The position numbers and the translations under genes were made by a program. From contig NZ_CP046115.1 in assembly GCF_009707385.1 (NCBI RefSeq), positions 1,054,001 through 1,118,000 of the forward strand: DNA of 64,000 bases, read 5' to 3'. The DNA comes from Klebsiella oxytoca. Lineage in GTDB: Bacteria; Pseudomonadota; Gammaproteobacteria; Enterobacterales; Enterobacteriaceae. Below, one piece after another: positions 1 to 11,270 of this stretch. Positions within the stretch are counted from its first letter, which is position 1. Every line of letters begins with the position of its first letter. The notes under the pieces were generated by a model that saw only the letters and a program-made list of their open reading frames with translations, was not told the origin of the DNA and ran no database searches.

Positions 1-393
1 TGTATTCTGGCTAATAACGCAACGCTCGCTGGCCATGTTTCGCTGGACGATTTTGTGATCATCGGCGGGATGACCGCTGTGCATCAGTTCTGCATTATTG
101 GTGCCCACGTGATGGTTGGCGGCTGCTCCGGCGTAGCGCAGGACGTTCCGCCGTTTGTTATTGCTCAGGGCAACCATGCGACGCCGTTTGGCGTCAACAT
201 CGAAGGGCTGAAACGCCGCGGCTTCAGCCGTGAGGCGATTACGGCGATTCGTAACGCCTATAAGCTGCTGTATCGTAGCGGTAAAACGCTGGACGAAGCG
301 AAAGCTGAGATCGCTGAACTGGTGGCGCAGTATCCTGAAGTGCAGGCATTTACCGACTTCTTTGCCCGCTCCACGCGCGGCCTGATTCGTTAA
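1..393 (+). CDS. lpxA: UDP-N-acetylglucosamine acyltransferase (3' part)
   Basis: The reading frame is open from base 1 and gives the last 130 residues of LpxA, about half of the usual 262. LpxA moves an R-3-hydroxyacyl chain from acyl-ACP to UDP-GlcNAc, the first step of lipid A synthesis, in the cytoplasm as a trimer. The visible part holds the end of the left-handed beta helix ([25 protein letters not shown]) and the C-terminal helical domain ending in ARSTRGLIR. The catalytic histidine (H125 in E. coli) lies upstream of the window. The stop codon overlaps the lpxB start (TAATG), as expected in the lpxD-fabZ-lpxA-lpxB cluster. The truncation is caused by the window edge only. Confidence 0.97.
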   Translation, partial: CILANNATLAGHVSLDDFVIIGGMTAVHQFCIIGAHVMVGGCSGVAQDVPPFVIAQGNHATPFGVNIEGLKRRGFSREAITAIRNAYKLLYRSGKTLDEAKAEIAELVAQYPEVQAFTDFFARSTRGLIR

Positions 394-1541
394 TGGCTGC
401 ATCGCGTCCCCTGACGATTGCCCTGGTCGCCGGAGAAACCTCCGGCGATATTCTTGGCGCTGGTCTTATCCGCGCGCTCAAAGCCCGCATACCAGACGCT
501 CGTTTTGTCGGCGTCGCCGGGCCGTTGATGCAGGCTGAAGGCTGTGAAGCCTGGTATGAGATGGAAGAGCTGGCGGTGATGGGCATTGTCGAAGTGCTTG
601 GTCGCCTGCGTCGACTGTTGCATATTCGCGCCGATCTCACCCGGCGATTTACCGAGCTTAAACCAGACGTCTTCGTTGGTATTGATGCGCCTGATTTCAA
701 TATTACCCTTGAAGGCAATCTTAAGAAGCAGGGCATCAAAACCATTCACTACGTCAGCCCGTCCGTTTGGGCCTGGCGGCAAAAACGCGTTTTCAAAATT
801 GGCAGATCCACCGACCTGGTACTGGCATTTCTGCCTTTCGAAAAAGCGTTTTACGACAAATTCAACGTTCCTTGCCGGTTTATCGGCCACACGATGGCGG
901 ATGCGATGCCGCTTGATCCGGATAAAGGCGCGGCGCGCGATCGTCTGGGAATAGCGCGTGACGTACACTGCCTGGCGCTGCTGCCGGGTAGCCGTGGGGC
1001 AGAAGTCGAGATGCTCAGCGCCGACTTCCTGAAAACGGCGCAAATCCTGCGGGAGTATTATCCCGATCTGGAAGTGGTTGTCCCGCTAGTCAATGCGAAG
1101 CGGCGGGAGCAGTTTGAACGTATCAAAGCGGAAGCGGCACCGGACCTTGCCGTGCATCTGCTGGACGGCCAGGCGCGCGATGCGATGATCGCCAGCGATG
1201 CTGCGCTGCTGGCTTCCGGCACGGCCGCGCTGGAATGTATGCTGGCTAAGTGTCCGATGGTTGTGGGCTATCGCATGAAGCCATTTACCTTCTGGCTGGC
1301 GAAAAGGCTGGTCAAGACCGACTATGTGTCGCTGCCGAATCTGCTGGCCGGACGCGAGCTGGTTAAAGAGCTGCTGCAGGATGAATGCCAGCCGCAGGCG
1401 CTGGCCGAGGCGCTGAAGCCGCTGCTGGCTGATGGTAAAACCAGCCACGATATGCATGAAACCTTCCGTGCGCTGCATCAGCAGATCCGCTGTAACGCTG
1501 ATGAACAGGCGGCGGATGCAGTACTGGAGTTAGCAAAATGA
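393..1541 (+). CDS. lpxB: Lipid-A-disaccharide synthase
   Basis: The 382-residue product has the usual length of LpxB, a GT19 glycosyltransferase that joins UDP-2,3-diacylglucosamine and lipid X to form the lipid A disaccharide at the inner face of the cytoplasmic membrane. It shows the N-terminal GETSGD motif (residues 14-19) and the [10 protein letters not shown] stretch near residue 200 typical of the family. The start ATG overlaps the lpxA stop, and the gene runs by 4 bases into rnhB, so the three are translationally coupled. Nothing unusual is seen. Confidence 0.97.
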   Translation: MAASRPLTIALVAGETSGDILGAGLIRALKARIPDARFVGVAGPLMQAEGCEAWYEMEELAVMGIVEVLGRLRRLLHIRADLTRRFTELKPDVFVGIDAPDFNITLEGNLKKQGIKTIHYVSPSVWAWRQKRVFKIGRSTDLVLAFLPFEKAFYDKFNVPCRFIGHTMADAMPLDPDKGAARDRLGIARDVHCLALLPGSRGAEVEMLSADFLKTAQILREYYPDLEVVVPLVNAKRREQFERIKAEAAPDLAVHLLDGQARDAMIASDAALLASGTAALECMLAKCPMVVGYRMKPFTFWLAKRLVKTDYVSLPNLLAGRELVKELLQDECQPQALAEALKPLLADGKTSHDMHETFRALHQQIRCNADEQAADAVLELAK

Positions 1542-2134
1542 TGGAGTTTGTTTATCCGCACACCCATCTGGTGGCGGGAGTCGATGAAGTCGGGCGCGGT
1601 CCGCTGGTCGGCGCGGTGGTGACCGCTGCGGTCATTCTTGACCCGGCAAAGCCGATTTTGGGCCTTGCCGACTCGAAAAAGCTAAGCGAAAAGCGGCGTC
1701 TTGCGCTATTTGACGAGATCAAAGAAAAAGCGTTGTGCTGGAGTCTTGGCCGCGCGGAACCCAACGAAATCGATGAGCTGAATATTCTGCACGCGACCAT
1801 GCTGGCCATGCAGCGCGCCGTTGCGGGGTTGAGCATTTCCCCTGAGTTTGTTCTTATTGATGGTAACCGCTGTCCGTCGCTGCCCGTACCTTCGCTGGCG
1901 GTCGTCAAAGGCGACAGCCGGGTGGCGGAAATCAGCGCCGCGTCTATTCTGGCTAAAGTGACGCGCGATGCGGAAATGGCCGCACTGGACCTGGAATTCC
2001 CGCAGTACGGTTTTGCGCAACATAAAGGTTATCCCACCGCTTTTCATCTGCAAAAGCTGCTGGAACATGGCGTAATCGAGCAATACCGGCGCAGCTTTGG
2101 CCCGGTGAAACGCGCGCTGGGCCTGGCGTCCTGA
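1538..2134 (+). CDS. rnhB: Ribonuclease HII
   Basis: The 198-residue product matches E. coli RNase HII in length. The enzyme cuts the RNA strand of RNA-DNA hybrids and starts ribonucleotide excision repair by nicking at single embedded ribonucleotides. The metal-binding site is visible as GVDEVGRG (D16, E17) and VLIDGNR, with SKKLSEKRR in between. The ATG at 1538 overlaps the lpxB stop (ATGA). A second Met follows directly, where E. coli has Ile, so the first ATG is the conserved start. It belongs to the lpx-rnhB-dnaE-accA cluster. Confidence 0.97.
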   Translation: MMEFVYPHTHLVAGVDEVGRGPLVGAVVTAAVILDPAKPILGLADSKKLSEKRRLALFDEIKEKALCWSLGRAEPNEIDELNILHATMLAMQRAVAGLSISPEFVLIDGNRCPSLPVPSLAVVKGDSRVAEISAASILAKVTRDAEMAALDLEFPQYGFAQHKGYPTAFHLQKLLEHGVIEQYRRSFGPVKRALGLAS

Positions 2135-2172
2135 AGTGACACGCAAGCAATAAAGTAACGCGGAATCTGAAA

Positions 2173-5100
2173 ATGGCTGAACCACGTTTCGTACACCTGC
2201 GGGTGCACAGCGACTATTCCATGATCGATGGTCTGGCGAAAACCGGGCCGTTAGTAAAAAAGGCGGCCGCGCTCGGCATGCCTGCGCTGGCGATCACTGA
2301 TTTTACCAACCTTTGCGGGCTGGTGAAGTTCTACGGAGCGGGGCACGGCGCCGGTATTAAACCCATCGTGGGGGCTGATTTCCTCGTCCAGAGCGAGCTG
2401 CTCGGCGATGAACTGAGCCAGCTGACGGTGCTCGCTGCGAACAACGTTGGTTATCAGAATCTGACGCTGCTGATCTCTAAAGCTTATCAGCGCGGCTACG
2501 GCGCCGCGGGCCCGATTATTGACCGCGACTGGCTGGTGGAGCTAAAAGAAGGGCTGATTTTGCTCTCCGGCGCGCGTATGGGCGATGTGGGCCGCAGTCT
2601 GCTGCGCGGCAATATGGCTTTGGTGGATCAGTGCGTTGATTTTTACCAGCAGCATTTCCCAGACTGCTATTTCCTCGAGCTGATTCGTACCGGCCGTCAG
2701 GATGAAGAATCCTATCTGCATGCGGCGGTGGAGCTGGCGGAAAGCCGCGGTTTACCGGTGGTGGCCACTAACGACGTTCGCTTCCTGGAGCCGGGCGACT
2801 TTGATGCCCATGAAATTCGCGTGGCTATCCACGACGGCTTTACTCTCGACGATCCTAAGCGTCCGCGAAACTATTCGCCGCAGCAGTATATGCGCAGCGA
2901 AGAGGAGATGTGCGAGCTCTTTTCTGATATTCCCGAAGCGCTGGAAAACAGCGTTGAGATTGCCAAACGCTGTAACGTAACCGTGCGCCTCGGTGAGTAC
3001 TTCCTGCCGCAGTTCCCGACCGGGGATATGACCACCGAAGATTTTCTGATTAAGAAATCTAAAGAGGGTCTGGAAGAGCGTCTGGAATTCCTGTTCCCGG
3101 ATCCGCAAGAGCGGGCTAAACGTCGCCCTGAATATGATGAACGCCTGGACATTGAGCTGCAGGTAATTAACCAGATGGGCTTTCCGGGCTACTTCCTGAT
3201 CGTCATGGAGTTTATCCAGTGGTCGAAGGACAACGGCGTGCCGGTAGGGCCGGGGCGCGGCTCCGGAGCCGGATCGCTGGTGGCCTATGCGCTGAAAATT
3301 ACCGACCTCGACCCGCTTGAGTTCGATCTGCTTTTTGAACGATTCCTTAACCCGGAACGTGTCTCGATGCCCGACTTCGACGTTGACTTCTGTATGGAGA
3401 AACGCGACCAGGTGATAGAACACGTGGCGGACATGTACGGCCGTGATGCGGTATCGCAGATCATCACCTTCGGTACCATGGCGGCGAAAGCGGTTATTCG
3501 CGACGTGGGCCGCGTACTGGGACACCCGTACGGTTTTGTGGATCGCATTTCTAAGCTGGTGCCGCCCGATCCGGGAATGACGCTGGCGAAAGCGTTTGAA
3601 GCTGAGCCGCAGCTGCCGGAAATTTATGAGGCAGACGAAGAGGTTAAAGCGCTGATCGACATGGCGCGGAAGCTTGAAGGGGTCACCCGTAACGCCGGTA
3701 AACATGCGGGCGGGGTGGTGATTGCACCAACCAAAATTACCGATTTTGCCCCGCTGTACTGCGATGAAGCGGGCCAGCATCCGGTTACCCAGTTTGATAA
3801 AAACGACGTTGAATACGCCGGGCTGGTGAAGTTCGACTTCCTCGGCCTGCGTACGCTCACCATCATTAACTGGGCGCTGGAGATGATCAACGCCCGCCGT
3901 GAGAAAAACGGCGAAGGGCCGCTGGATATCGCCGCTATTCCGCTCGACGATAAAAAAAGCTTCGATATGCTGCAGCGTTCGGAAACCACTGCCGTTTTCC
4001 AGCTTGAATCGCGCGGTATGAAGGATCTGATCAAGCGTCTGCAGCCCGACTGCTTCGAAGATATGATAGCCCTGGTGGCCCTGTTCCGTCCGGGCCCGCT
4101 GCAGTCCGGGATGGTGGATAACTTTATTGACCGTAAGCACGGCCGCGAAGAGATATCCTACCCGGACGTGCAGTGGCAGCACGAATGTCTGAAACCGGTA
4201 CTGGAGCCGACTTACGGCATCATCCTGTACCAGGAACAGGTCATGCAGATTGCCCAGGAGCTTTCCGGCTACACCCTCGGCGGCGCGGATATGCTGCGTC
4301 GTGCGATGGGTAAGAAAAAGCCGGAGGAGATGGCTAAGCAGCGCGGCACCTTTGAAGAAGGGGCGAGGAAGCGCGGTGTAGACGGTGAACTGGCGATCAA
4401 AATCTTTGACCTGGTGGAGAAATTCGCTGGTTATGGATTTAACAAATCGCACTCTGCCGCTTATGCTTTAGTGTCCTATCAGACGCTGTGGCTGAAGGCG
4501 CACTATCCGGCCGAGTTTATGGCGGCGGTGATGACCGCCGATATGGATAACACTGAGAAAGTCGTCGGTCTGGTGGATGAGTGCTGGCGGATGGGGCTGA
4601 AAATCCTGCCGCCGGATATTAACTCCGGCCTGTACCATTTCCACGTTAACGACGATGGCGAAATCGTTTATGGTATCGGCGCGATTAAAGGCGTTGGTGA
4701 AGGTCCGATTGAAGCGATCATTGAAGCCCGTAATCAGGGCGGCTATTTCCGCGAACTATTTGACCTCTGCGCCCGTACCGATATCAAAAAGCTCAACCGC
4801 CGGGTGCTGGAAAAACTGATTATGTCCGGGGCATTTGACCGCCTTGGACCGCATCGCGCGGCGTTAATGAACTCGCTTAGCGATGCGCTGAAAGCTGCCG
4901 ATCAGCATGCTAAAGCCGAAGCGATCGGCCAGGCCGATATGTTCGGCGTGCTGGCGGAAGAGCCGGAGCAAATCGAGCAGTCCTACGCCAGCTGCCAGCC
5001 GTGGCCTGAGCAGGTGGTGCTGGATGGTGAAAGGGAGACCCTGGGGCTGTACCTGACCGGGCACCCGATTAACCAGTATTTAAAAGAGATCGAACGCTAC

Positions 5101-5655
5101 GTTGGCGGCGTACGGCTCAAAGACATGCATCCGACCGATCGTGGTAAAGTGACCACGGCGGCGGGGCTCGTTATTGCCGCGCGGGTCATGGTCACCAAGC
5201 GCGGTAATCGTATCGGCATCTGTACGCTGGATGACCGTTCCGGGCGTCTGGAGGTGATGCTATTCACCGATGCCCTGGATAAATACCAGCAATTGCTGGA
5301 AAAAGACCGCATACTTATCGTCAGCGGACAGGTCAGCTTTGATGACTTTAGCGGGGGGCTTAAAATGACCGCTCGTGAAGTCATGGACATTGACGAAGCC
5401 CGGGAAAAATATGCTCGCGGGCTTGCTATCTCGCTGACGGACAGGCAAATTGATGACCAGCTTTTAAACCGACTCCGTCAGTCTCTGGAACCCCACCGTT
5501 CGGGAACTATTCCAGTACACCTCTATTATCAGAGGGCGGATGCACGCGCGCGGTTGCGTTTTGGCGCAACATGGCGCGTCTCTCCGAGCGATCGTTTACT
5601 TAACGATCTGCGTGGCCTTATCGGCTCGGAGCAGGTGGAACTGGAGTTTGACTAA
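2173..5655 (+). CDS. dnaE: DNA polymerase III alpha subunit
   Basis: This 1160-residue protein, the same length as in E. coli, is the catalytic subunit of the replicative polymerase. Domains in order are the N-terminal PHP domain ([10 protein letters not shown]), the C-family palm with the catalytic aspartates in MPDFDVDF (about 401 and 403) and in VKFDFLG (about 555), the fingers, and the C-terminal OB-fold and tau-binding region ending in VELEFD. The internal clamp-binding motif QADMF is present near residue 920. It lies 38 bases after rnhB and 12 bases before accA in one transcription direction. Confidence 0.98.
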   Translation: MAEPRFVHLRVHSDYSMIDGLAKTGPLVKKAAALGMPALAITDFTNLCGLVKFYGAGHGAGIKPIVGADFLVQSELLGDELSQLTVLAANNVGYQNLTLLISKAYQRGYGAAGPIIDRDWLVELKEGLILLSGARMGDVGRSLLRGNMALVDQCVDFYQQHFPDCYFLELIRTGRQDEESYLHAAVELAESRGLPVVATNDVRFLEPGDFDAHEIRVAIHDGFTLDDPKRPRNYSPQQYMRSEEEMCELFSDIPEALENSVEIAKRCNVTVRLGEYFLPQFPTGDMTTEDFLIKKSKEGLEERLEFLFPDPQERAKRRPEYDERLDIELQVINQMGFPGYFLIVMEFIQWSKDNGVPVGPGRGSGAGSLVAYALKITDLDPLEFDLLFERFLNPERVSMPDFDVDFCMEKRDQVIEHVADMYGRDAVSQIITFGTMAAKAVIRDVGRVLGHPYGFVDRISKLVPPDPGMTLAKAFEAEPQLPEIYEADEEVKALIDMARKLEGVTRNAGKHAGGVVIAPTKITDFAPLYCDEAGQHPVTQFDKNDVEYAGLVKFDFLGLRTLTIINWALEMINARREKNGEGPLDIAAIPLDDKKSFDMLQRSETTAVFQLESRGMKDLIKRLQPDCFEDMIALVALFRPGPLQSGMVDNFIDRKHGREEISYPDVQWQHECLKPVLEPTYGIILYQEQVMQIAQELSGYTLGGADMLRRAMGKKKPEEMAKQRGTFEEGARKRGVDGELAIKIFDLVEKFAGYGFNKSHSAAYALVSYQTLWLKAHYPAEFMAAVMTADMDNTEKVVGLVDECWRMGLKILPPDINSGLYHFHVNDDGEIVYGIGAIKGVGEGPIEAIIEARNQGGYFRELFDLCARTDIKKLNRRVLEKLIMSGAFDRLGPHRAALMNSLSDALKAADQHAKAEAIGQADMFGVLAEEPEQIEQSYASCQPWPEQVVLDGERETLGLYLTGHPINQYLKEIERYVGGVRLKDMHPTDRGKVTTAAGLVIAARVMVTKRGNRIGICTLDDRSGRLEVMLFTDALDKYQQLLEKDRILIVSGQVSFDDFSGGLKMTAREVMDIDEAREKYARGLAISLTDRQIDDQLLNRLRQSLEPHRSGTIPVHLYYQRADARARLRFGATWRVSPSDRLLNDLRGLIGSEQVELEFD

Positions 5656-5667
5656 TACAGGAATACT

Positions 5668-6627
5668 ATGAGTCTGAATTTCCTTGATTTTGAACAGCCG
5701 ATTGCAGAGCTGGAAGCGAAAATCGATTCTCTGACTGCGGTAAGCCGCCAGGATGAGAAACTGGATATTAACATCGATGAAGAAGTGCATCGCCTGCGTG
5801 AAAAAAGCGTAGAGCTGACGCGCAAGATCTTCGCCGATCTTGGTGCATGGCAGGTTGCGCAGCTGGCTCGCCATCCACGTCGCCCATACACCCTGGATTA
5901 TGTCCGCCTGGCTTTCGACGAATTCGACGAACTGGCTGGTGACCGCGCCTACGCCGACGATAAAGCGATCGTTGGCGGGATTGCGCGTCTGGACGGGCGT
6001 CCGGTGATGATTATCGGCCACCAGAAAGGTCGTGAAACTAAAGAGAAAATTCGCCGCAACTTCGGTATGCCGGCGCCGGAAGGCTATCGAAAGGCGCTGC
6101 GCCTGATGGAGATGGCCGAGCGCTTCAAAATGCCGATTATCACCTTCATCGACACTCCGGGGGCTTATCCGGGCGTCGGGGCGGAAGAGCGCGGCCAGTC
6201 TGAAGCGATCGCCCGCAACCTGCGTGAAATGTCGCGTCTGAGCGTACCGGTTATCTGCACCGTGATCGGTGAAGGTGGATCCGGCGGCGCGCTGGCAATC
6301 GGCGTGGGGGATAAAGTGAATATGCTGCAGTACAGCACCTATTCCGTAATCTCCCCGGAAGGCTGTGCGTCCATTCTGTGGAAAAGCGCCGACAAAGCGC
6401 CGCTGGCCGCTGAAGCGATGGGGATTGTTGCCCCGCGTCTGAAAGAGCTGAAGCTGATTGATTCCATTATTCCAGAGCCGCTGGGCGGCGCGCATCGTAA
6501 TCCGGAAGCGATGGCTGCCTCTTTGAAAGAACAGCTGCTGGCCGATCTGGCCGACCTCGATGTTCTGGGTGAGGAAGAGCTGCTGAACCGTCGCTATCAA
6601 CGTCTGATGAGCTACGGCTACGCCTGA
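5668..6627 (+). CDS. accA: Acetyl-CoA carboxylase, carboxyltransferase alpha subunit
   Basis: The 319-residue product matches E. coli AccA. With AccD it forms the carboxyltransferase that moves the carboxyl group from carboxybiotin to acetyl-CoA, giving malonyl-CoA for fatty acid synthesis. The crotonase-like core is recognisable from [18 protein letters not shown] and [12 protein letters not shown], which shape the oxyanion hole. The N-terminal helix [11 protein letters not shown] is also conserved. It is the last gene of the lpx-accA run and is followed by a hairpin with a T-tract. Confidence 0.98.
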   Translation: MSLNFLDFEQPIAELEAKIDSLTAVSRQDEKLDINIDEEVHRLREKSVELTRKIFADLGAWQVAQLARHPRRPYTLDYVRLAFDEFDELAGDRAYADDKAIVGGIARLDGRPVMIIGHQKGRETKEKIRRNFGMPAPEGYRKALRLMEMAERFKMPIITFIDTPGAYPGVGAEERGQSEAIARNLREMSRLSVPVICTVIGEGGSGGALAIGVGDKVNMLQYSTYSVISPEGCASILWKSADKAPLAAEAMGIVAPRLKELKLIDSIIPEPLGGAHRNPEAMAASLKEQLLADLADLDVLGEEELLNRRYQRLMSYGYA

Positions 6628-6652
6628 TAATTGATCTCATTTTTCATCTCTA

Positions 6653-6679
6653 AGGGTCGGATTTTCCGGCCCTTTTTTT
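6653..6679 (+). terminator. Rho-independent terminator after accA
   Basis: A GC-rich stem (GGGTCGG pairing with CCGGCCC through one G-T pair) with a short ATTT-type loop is followed by seven T residues, 25 bases after the accA stop. It separates the lpx-accA cluster from the chitinase gene. Confidence 0.8.
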
Positions 6680-6817
6680 ATATGTTGTTTATTGATATTA
6701 GATGAGGCGAATAAGAGGTGAAGTGATTAGCCGATGATGCCGGTCTCCCCTAAAACTGCAGCAACTGCCGGGTATTGCGATCCGGCAGGCAGTTAACAAG
6801 GATAAAGGAGAAATACT

Positions 6818-8593
6818 ATGGCATTGCATAAAACCATCGCGTTAAGCGCCGTGGCCGCAGGGATCATGTTAAGCCTGGGGGCCGCACAGGCCGCACCGCT
6901 GCTGGCCGCTACGGAGGCGACCACCATCAAGGCGAGCGACCTGGCCGCTAAAGAAAAAGCGTTAACCGACTTTCCGCTGATGGCATCGGTGAAATCATCA
7001 ATTCAAACATTGCCTAACAGTGAAGTTGAAAAAATCGAACCGGGACTGGCCTCCAACCCGGCAAACGTGAAGCGAGTGGAAGGTATCCTGTCTGAACAGG
7101 ACTGGGAATATCTGTTCCCGCTGCGCGCACCAGAATATACTTACTCTAACTTTCTGAAAGCTATAGGTAAATTTCCTGCGGTTTGCGGTACCTATACCGA
7201 TGGGCGTGACAGCAATGCCATCTGCCGAAAATCTTTAGCAACCATGTTTGCCCATTTTGCCCAGGAAACCGGCGGTCATGAAAGCTGGCGCGATATTCCT
7301 GAATGGCGTCAGGCGCTGGTATATTTGCGTGAAGTAGGCTGGGTTGAGGGACAGAAAGGCGGCTACAACGGTGAATGTAACCCGGATATCTGGCAGGGGC
7401 AGACCTGGCCCTGCGGCAAAGATAAAGACGGCGACTACCTGAGCTACTTTGGTCGCGGTGCGAAACAGCTCTCCTATAACTACAACTACGGCCCGTTCTC
7501 CGATGCAATGTACAACGGCGACGTTCGTCCGCTGCTGGATAAACCTGAGCTGGTTGCCGATACCTGGATGAACCTGGCGAGCGCCATCTTCTTCTTCGTT
7601 TATCCGCAGCCGCCGAAACCTTCCATGCTGCACGTGATCGACGGTACCTGGGTACCAAACGATCGTGATAAAGCGAACGGTCTGGTTGAAGGCTTTGGCG
7701 TAACCATTCAGATTATCAACGGCGGCGTCGAGTGCGGCGGAGCGGAAGAGAACGCGCAGTCTCTGAACCGTATCGCCTACTACAAAGAGTTTGCGAACTA
7801 CCTGAAAGTGCCGATTGCCGACGACGAAGTTCTCGGCTGTAAGAATATGAAGCAGTTTGATGAAGGTGGGGCGGGCGCGTTACCCATCTACTGGGAAGAG
7901 GATTGGGGATGGAGCGCGGATACTGCTGACGGCAAAACCAACGCCTGCCAGCTGGTGGGCTACCAGACGCCGTATACCGCCTTTAAACAAGGCGACTATG
8001 CGAAGTGCGTCCAGAGCCACTTCAACGTCAACATCGTAGATGATACCGGTCAGCCCGAGGATACCACTCCGGCTACGCCTGACAATACTACGCCAGCGTC
8101 GGACACTAACGTTGCGCCGGTGGCGCGTATCGCTGGTCCGATTGGCGCTATTGAGGCCGGGGCTCAGGTTTCTCTGAGCGCAGAGGGCTCTACCGATGCC
8201 AACGGCGATAAGCTGATCTATACCTGGATATCGCAGGATGGCCAGACTGTCAGCGGTCAGGATAAAGCCGTAGTCACTTTTACTGCGCCGGAAAAAGATC
8301 AGGATGCCCAGTATGTAATTAGCCTGAAAGTGAGTGATGGTACGCTCTTCAGTATGGCGACATATACCCTGAACGTGAAAGCCAAAACTTCAGCAGATGA
8401 AGCCGATGGCGGCACCATTAGCTATCCTTCCTGGAGCAGCTCCCAGACCTGGAAAGCGGGCGATATCGTCAATAACCACGGTGCGCTGTACCAGTGCAAA
8501 CCGTTACCCGAAGGCGCGTGGTGTAATAGCGCGCCGACCTACTACGAGCCAGGTGCGGGTGTTGCCTGGGGCGATGCGTGGAAAGCGCTGTAA
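6818..8593 (+). CDS. Secreted family 19 chitinase with PKD-like and chitin-binding domains
   Basis: This 591-residue protein starts with a clear Sec signal peptide (MALHKTIALS to about AQA, residues 1-26). A GH19-type lysozyme-like catalytic domain spans roughly 95-330, with AHFAQETGGHES around the likely catalytic acid E150, the FGRGAKQLSYN signature at 211-221 and INGGVECGG at 300-308. A Thr/Pro-rich linker (411-431) leads to a PKD/Ig-like domain (432-522) and a C-terminal carbohydrate-binding domain with paired aromatic residues (SYPSWSSSQTWKAGD, YQC, AWGDAW; 534-591). The enzyme should cleave beta-1,4-GlcNAc chains outside the cytoplasm. It stands alone between terminators, with the SD AAAGGAG ahead of the ATG. 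E. coli has accA next to ldcC with no such gene, so it is a lineage-specific insertion. Its export route across the outer membrane is not encoded here. Confidence 0.9.
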   Translation: MALHKTIALSAVAAGIMLSLGAAQAAPLLAATEATTIKASDLAAKEKALTDFPLMASVKSSIQTLPNSEVEKIEPGLASNPANVKRVEGILSEQDWEYLFPLRAPEYTYSNFLKAIGKFPAVCGTYTDGRDSNAICRKSLATMFAHFAQETGGHESWRDIPEWRQALVYLREVGWVEGQKGGYNGECNPDIWQGQTWPCGKDKDGDYLSYFGRGAKQLSYNYNYGPFSDAMYNGDVRPLLDKPELVADTWMNLASAIFFFVYPQPPKPSMLHVIDGTWVPNDRDKANGLVEGFGVTIQIINGGVECGGAEENAQSLNRIAYYKEFANYLKVPIADDEVLGCKNMKQFDEGGAGALPIYWEEDWGWSADTADGKTNACQLVGYQTPYTAFKQGDYAKCVQSHFNVNIVDDTGQPEDTTPATPDNTTPASDTNVAPVARIAGPIGAIEAGAQVSLSAEGSTDANGDKLIYTWISQDGQTVSGQDKAVVTFTAPEKDQDAQYVISLKVSDGTLFSMATYTLNVKAKTSADEADGGTISYPSWSSSQTWKAGDIVNNHGALYQCKPLPEGAWCNSAPTYYEPGAGVAWGDAWKAL

Positions 8594-8668
8594 TATAGAT
8601 AAATCCGCCAGTGCTCAGCGCTGGCGGATGTTATTATGCTTTCCTTAGGTAAATTCCTGGAGGAAAGC

Positions 8669-10807
8669 GTGAATATCATTGCGATCATGGGCCCCCACGG
8701 CGTCTATTATAAAGACGAACCGATCAAAGAACTGGAAGCCGCCCTGCAGCGACAAGGCTTTCAGACCATCTGGCCGCAAAATAGCGCCGACCTTTTACAG
8801 TTTATTGAACATAATCCGCGGATCTGCGGAGTTATTTTCGACTGGGATGAATATAGCGTTGACCTGTGCAGCGATATTAATCGCCTGAATGAATACCTGC
8901 CGCTATACGCGTTTATCAACGCGCATTCGACGATGGACGTCAGCAGTCAGGATCTGCGCATGACGCTCTGGTTCTTTGAATACGCGCTAGGGCTGGCGGA
9001 AGAGATCGCCACCCGGATTGATCAATATACTCGCGAATACCTCGACAATATCACTCCGCCTTTCACCAAAGCCTTGTTCAACTACGTGCAGGAAGGAAAA
9101 TACACCTTTTGTACCCCAGGGCATATGGGCGGTTCGGCCTATCAAAAAAGTCCGGTGGGCTGTCTGTTTTATGATTTCTTTGGCGGTAATACCTTAAAAG
9201 CAGACGTTTCTATCTCCGTGACGGAGCTGGGATCCCTGCTCGATCACAGCGGCCCGCATCTGGAAGCTGAAGAGTATATTGCCCGCGCATTCGGCGCGGA
9301 GCAGAGCTACATGGTGACCAACGGTACCTCAACGTCGAATAAGATTGTCGGCATGTATTCCGCCCCGGCGGGCAGCACCCTGCTTATCGATCGTAACTGC
9401 CATAAGTCGCTGGCCCATTTGTTGATGATGAGCGACGTAGTACCGCTGTGGTTAAAGCCAACGCGCAATGCATTGGGGATCCTTGGCGGCATACCCAGGC
9501 GCGAATTTACCCGCGATAGTATTCAGCAAAAGGTTGATGCGACGGGCGGGGCCGGGTGGCCGGTGCATGCGGTGATCACTAACTCCACCTATGATGGACT
9601 GCTGTATAACACCACCTGGATCAAAGAGACGCTAGACGTACCGTCAATCCACTTTGATTCTGCCTGGGTACCTTATACCCATTTTCATCCGATCTATCAG
9701 GGCAAAAGTGGGATGAGCGGCGATCGCATTCCGGGAAAAGTGATCTTTGAAACGCAGTCGACGCATAAAATGCTGGCGGCACTATCGCAGGCTTCGCTGA
9801 TCCATATTAAAGGCAGCTACGATGAAGACACCTTCAATGAAGCCTTTATGATGCATACCTCGACTTCGCCAAGTTATCCGATCGTCGCCTCCATTGAAAC
9901 GGCGGCCGCAATGCTGCGCGGCAATTCGGGCAGGCGCCTGATTGAGCATTCGATTGAGCGGGCGCTGGATTTTCGTAAAGAGGTGCAGCGTTTACGCGAA
10001 GAGTCCGACGGTTGGTTCTTTGATATCTGGCAGCCGGAAGAGATTGGTGAAGCGCAGTGCTGGCCGGTTTCGCCCGGAGAACAGTGGCACGGCTTTCAGG
10101 ATGCCGATGATGAGCATATGTTTCTCGACCCGGTGAAAGTGACTATTCTGACGCCCGGTATGGATGAACAGGGCAACATGGATAACGAAGGCATTCCGGC
10201 TGCGCTGGTGGCGAAATTCCTTGATGAACGCGGGGTTGTTGTAGAGAAAACCGGGCCGTACAACCTGCTGTTTCTTTTCAGTATCGGCATTGATAAAACC
10301 CGGGCGATGGGGCTGCTGCGCGGCTTGACCGAGTTCAAACGCTCCTACGATCTCAACCTGCGGGTGAAAAATATGCTGCCGGATCTGTACGCTGAAGATC
10401 CGGATTTTTATCGCAACATGCGCATTCAGGATCTGGCGCAGGGGATTCATCGCCTGATTCGCCAGCACCAGCTTTCACAGTTGATGCTTAGCGCTTTTGA
10501 CGTTCTGCCGGAGATGAAAATGACGCCGCATCAGGCGTGGCAACGACAGATAAAAGGCGAAGTGGAAACCATTGAGCTGGAGAATCTGGTCGGGCGTGTT
10601 TCGGCGAATATGATCCTCCCGTACCCGCCGGGGGTGCCGCTGCTGATGCCCGGTGAGATGATCGCCGAGGAGAGCCGCGCGGTGCTCAATTTCCTGCTGA
10701 TGCTGTGCTCAATTGGCCGACACTATCCGGGTTTTGAAACCGATATTCACGGTGCGAAGCGCGATGAAGATGGCGTCTACTGGGTTCGTGTCTTAAAAAA
10801 TGACTAA
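8669..10807 (+). CDS. ldcC: Constitutive lysine decarboxylase
   Basis: The product, 712 residues from a GTG start, aligns end to end with E. coli LdcC (713). It is a PLP enzyme that converts lysine to cadaverine and assembles as a large decamer. Visible parts are the N-terminal wing domain (NIIAIMGPHGV), the aminotransferase fold with the PLP lysine in ETQSTHKMLAALS (near residue 367) and the C-terminal domain. The GTG at 8669 is preceded by GGAGGAAA at the right distance. The frame stays open upstream to an ATG at 8636, but those 11 residues are not part of the family. LdcC rather than CadA is favoured by sequence and by position downstream of accA. Confidence 0.95.
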   Translation: MNIIAIMGPHGVYYKDEPIKELEAALQRQGFQTIWPQNSADLLQFIEHNPRICGVIFDWDEYSVDLCSDINRLNEYLPLYAFINAHSTMDVSSQDLRMTLWFFEYALGLAEEIATRIDQYTREYLDNITPPFTKALFNYVQEGKYTFCTPGHMGGSAYQKSPVGCLFYDFFGGNTLKADVSISVTELGSLLDHSGPHLEAEEYIARAFGAEQSYMVTNGTSTSNKIVGMYSAPAGSTLLIDRNCHKSLAHLLMMSDVVPLWLKPTRNALGILGGIPRREFTRDSIQQKVDATGGAGWPVHAVITNSTYDGLLYNTTWIKETLDVPSIHFDSAWVPYTHFHPIYQGKSGMSGDRIPGKVIFETQSTHKMLAALSQASLIHIKGSYDEDTFNEAFMMHTSTSPSYPIVASIETAAAMLRGNSGRRLIEHSIERALDFRKEVQRLREESDGWFFDIWQPEEIGEAQCWPVSPGEQWHGFQDADDEHMFLDPVKVTILTPGMDEQGNMDNEGIPAALVAKFLDERGVVVEKTGPYNLLFLFSIGIDKTRAMGLLRGLTEFKRSYDLNLRVKNMLPDLYAEDPDFYRNMRIQDLAQGIHRLIRQHQLSQLMLSAFDVLPEMKMTPHQAWQRQIKGEVETIELENLVGRVSANMILPYPPGVPLLMPGEMIAEESRAVLNFLLMLCSIGRHYPGFETDIHGAKRDEDGVYWVRVLKND

Positions 10808-10869
10808 GCGCTTGTGCAATAACGAACTGAGCGGGTAACGTTGTTGGCTTCAACTGGAGGAGTTTTACT

Positions 10870-11259
10870 ATGCTGGGTTTAAAACGGGTTCACCATATCG
10901 CCATCATTGCGACGGATTATGCGAAGAGTAAAGCATTCTACTGCGACATTCTCGGGTTTACCCTGCAGGGAGAGTTTTACCGCGCAGAGCGTGATTCATG
11001 GAAGGGCGATCTGGCGCTGAATGGCGAATATGTCATTGAACTGTTTTCTTTCCCGTTCCCTCCTGCGCGTCCGAGCCGTCCTGAAGCCTGCGGGTTACGC
11101 CATCTGGCGTTCAGCGTTGATGATGTTGATGCCGCCGTAGCCCATCTTGAAGCACACGGCGTGGCCTGTGAAGGCGTTCGTATCGACCCGTTCACCGGTA
11201 AGCGCTTTACCTTTTTTAACGATCCGGACGGACTACCGCTGGAGATTTATCAGCAGTAG
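10870..11259 (+). CDS. yaeR: VOC-family (glyoxalase/bleomycin-resistance fold) protein YaeR
   Basis: The 129-residue protein matches E. coli YaeR in length and sequence. Its one vicinal-oxygen-chelate module pair shows HHIAIIATDY, LRHLAFSVDD and a C-terminal DPDGLPLEIY, with His and Glu positions usual for a metal site. The substrate is unknown; glyoxalase I-like activity cannot be assumed. It lies between ldcC and tilS with a good SD (GGAGGAG) before the ATG. Confidence 0.93.
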   Translation: MLGLKRVHHIAIIATDYAKSKAFYCDILGFTLQGEFYRAERDSWKGDLALNGEYVIELFSFPFPPARPSRPEACGLRHLAFSVDDVDAAVAHLEAHGVACEGVRIDPFTGKRFTFFNDPDGLPLEIYQQ

Positions 11260-11270
11260 TGCTTGTCAGA

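Noticed and set aside
2752..4452. Minus-strand frame of 566 codons
   Set aside because: It lies wholly inside dnaE on the opposite strand; it is a mirror of the GC-biased codons of dnaE and has no recognisable domain or SD.
5596..6600. Minus-strand frame of 334 codons
   Set aside because: It is antisense to accA; the real gene is clear from its conserved carboxyltransferase motifs.
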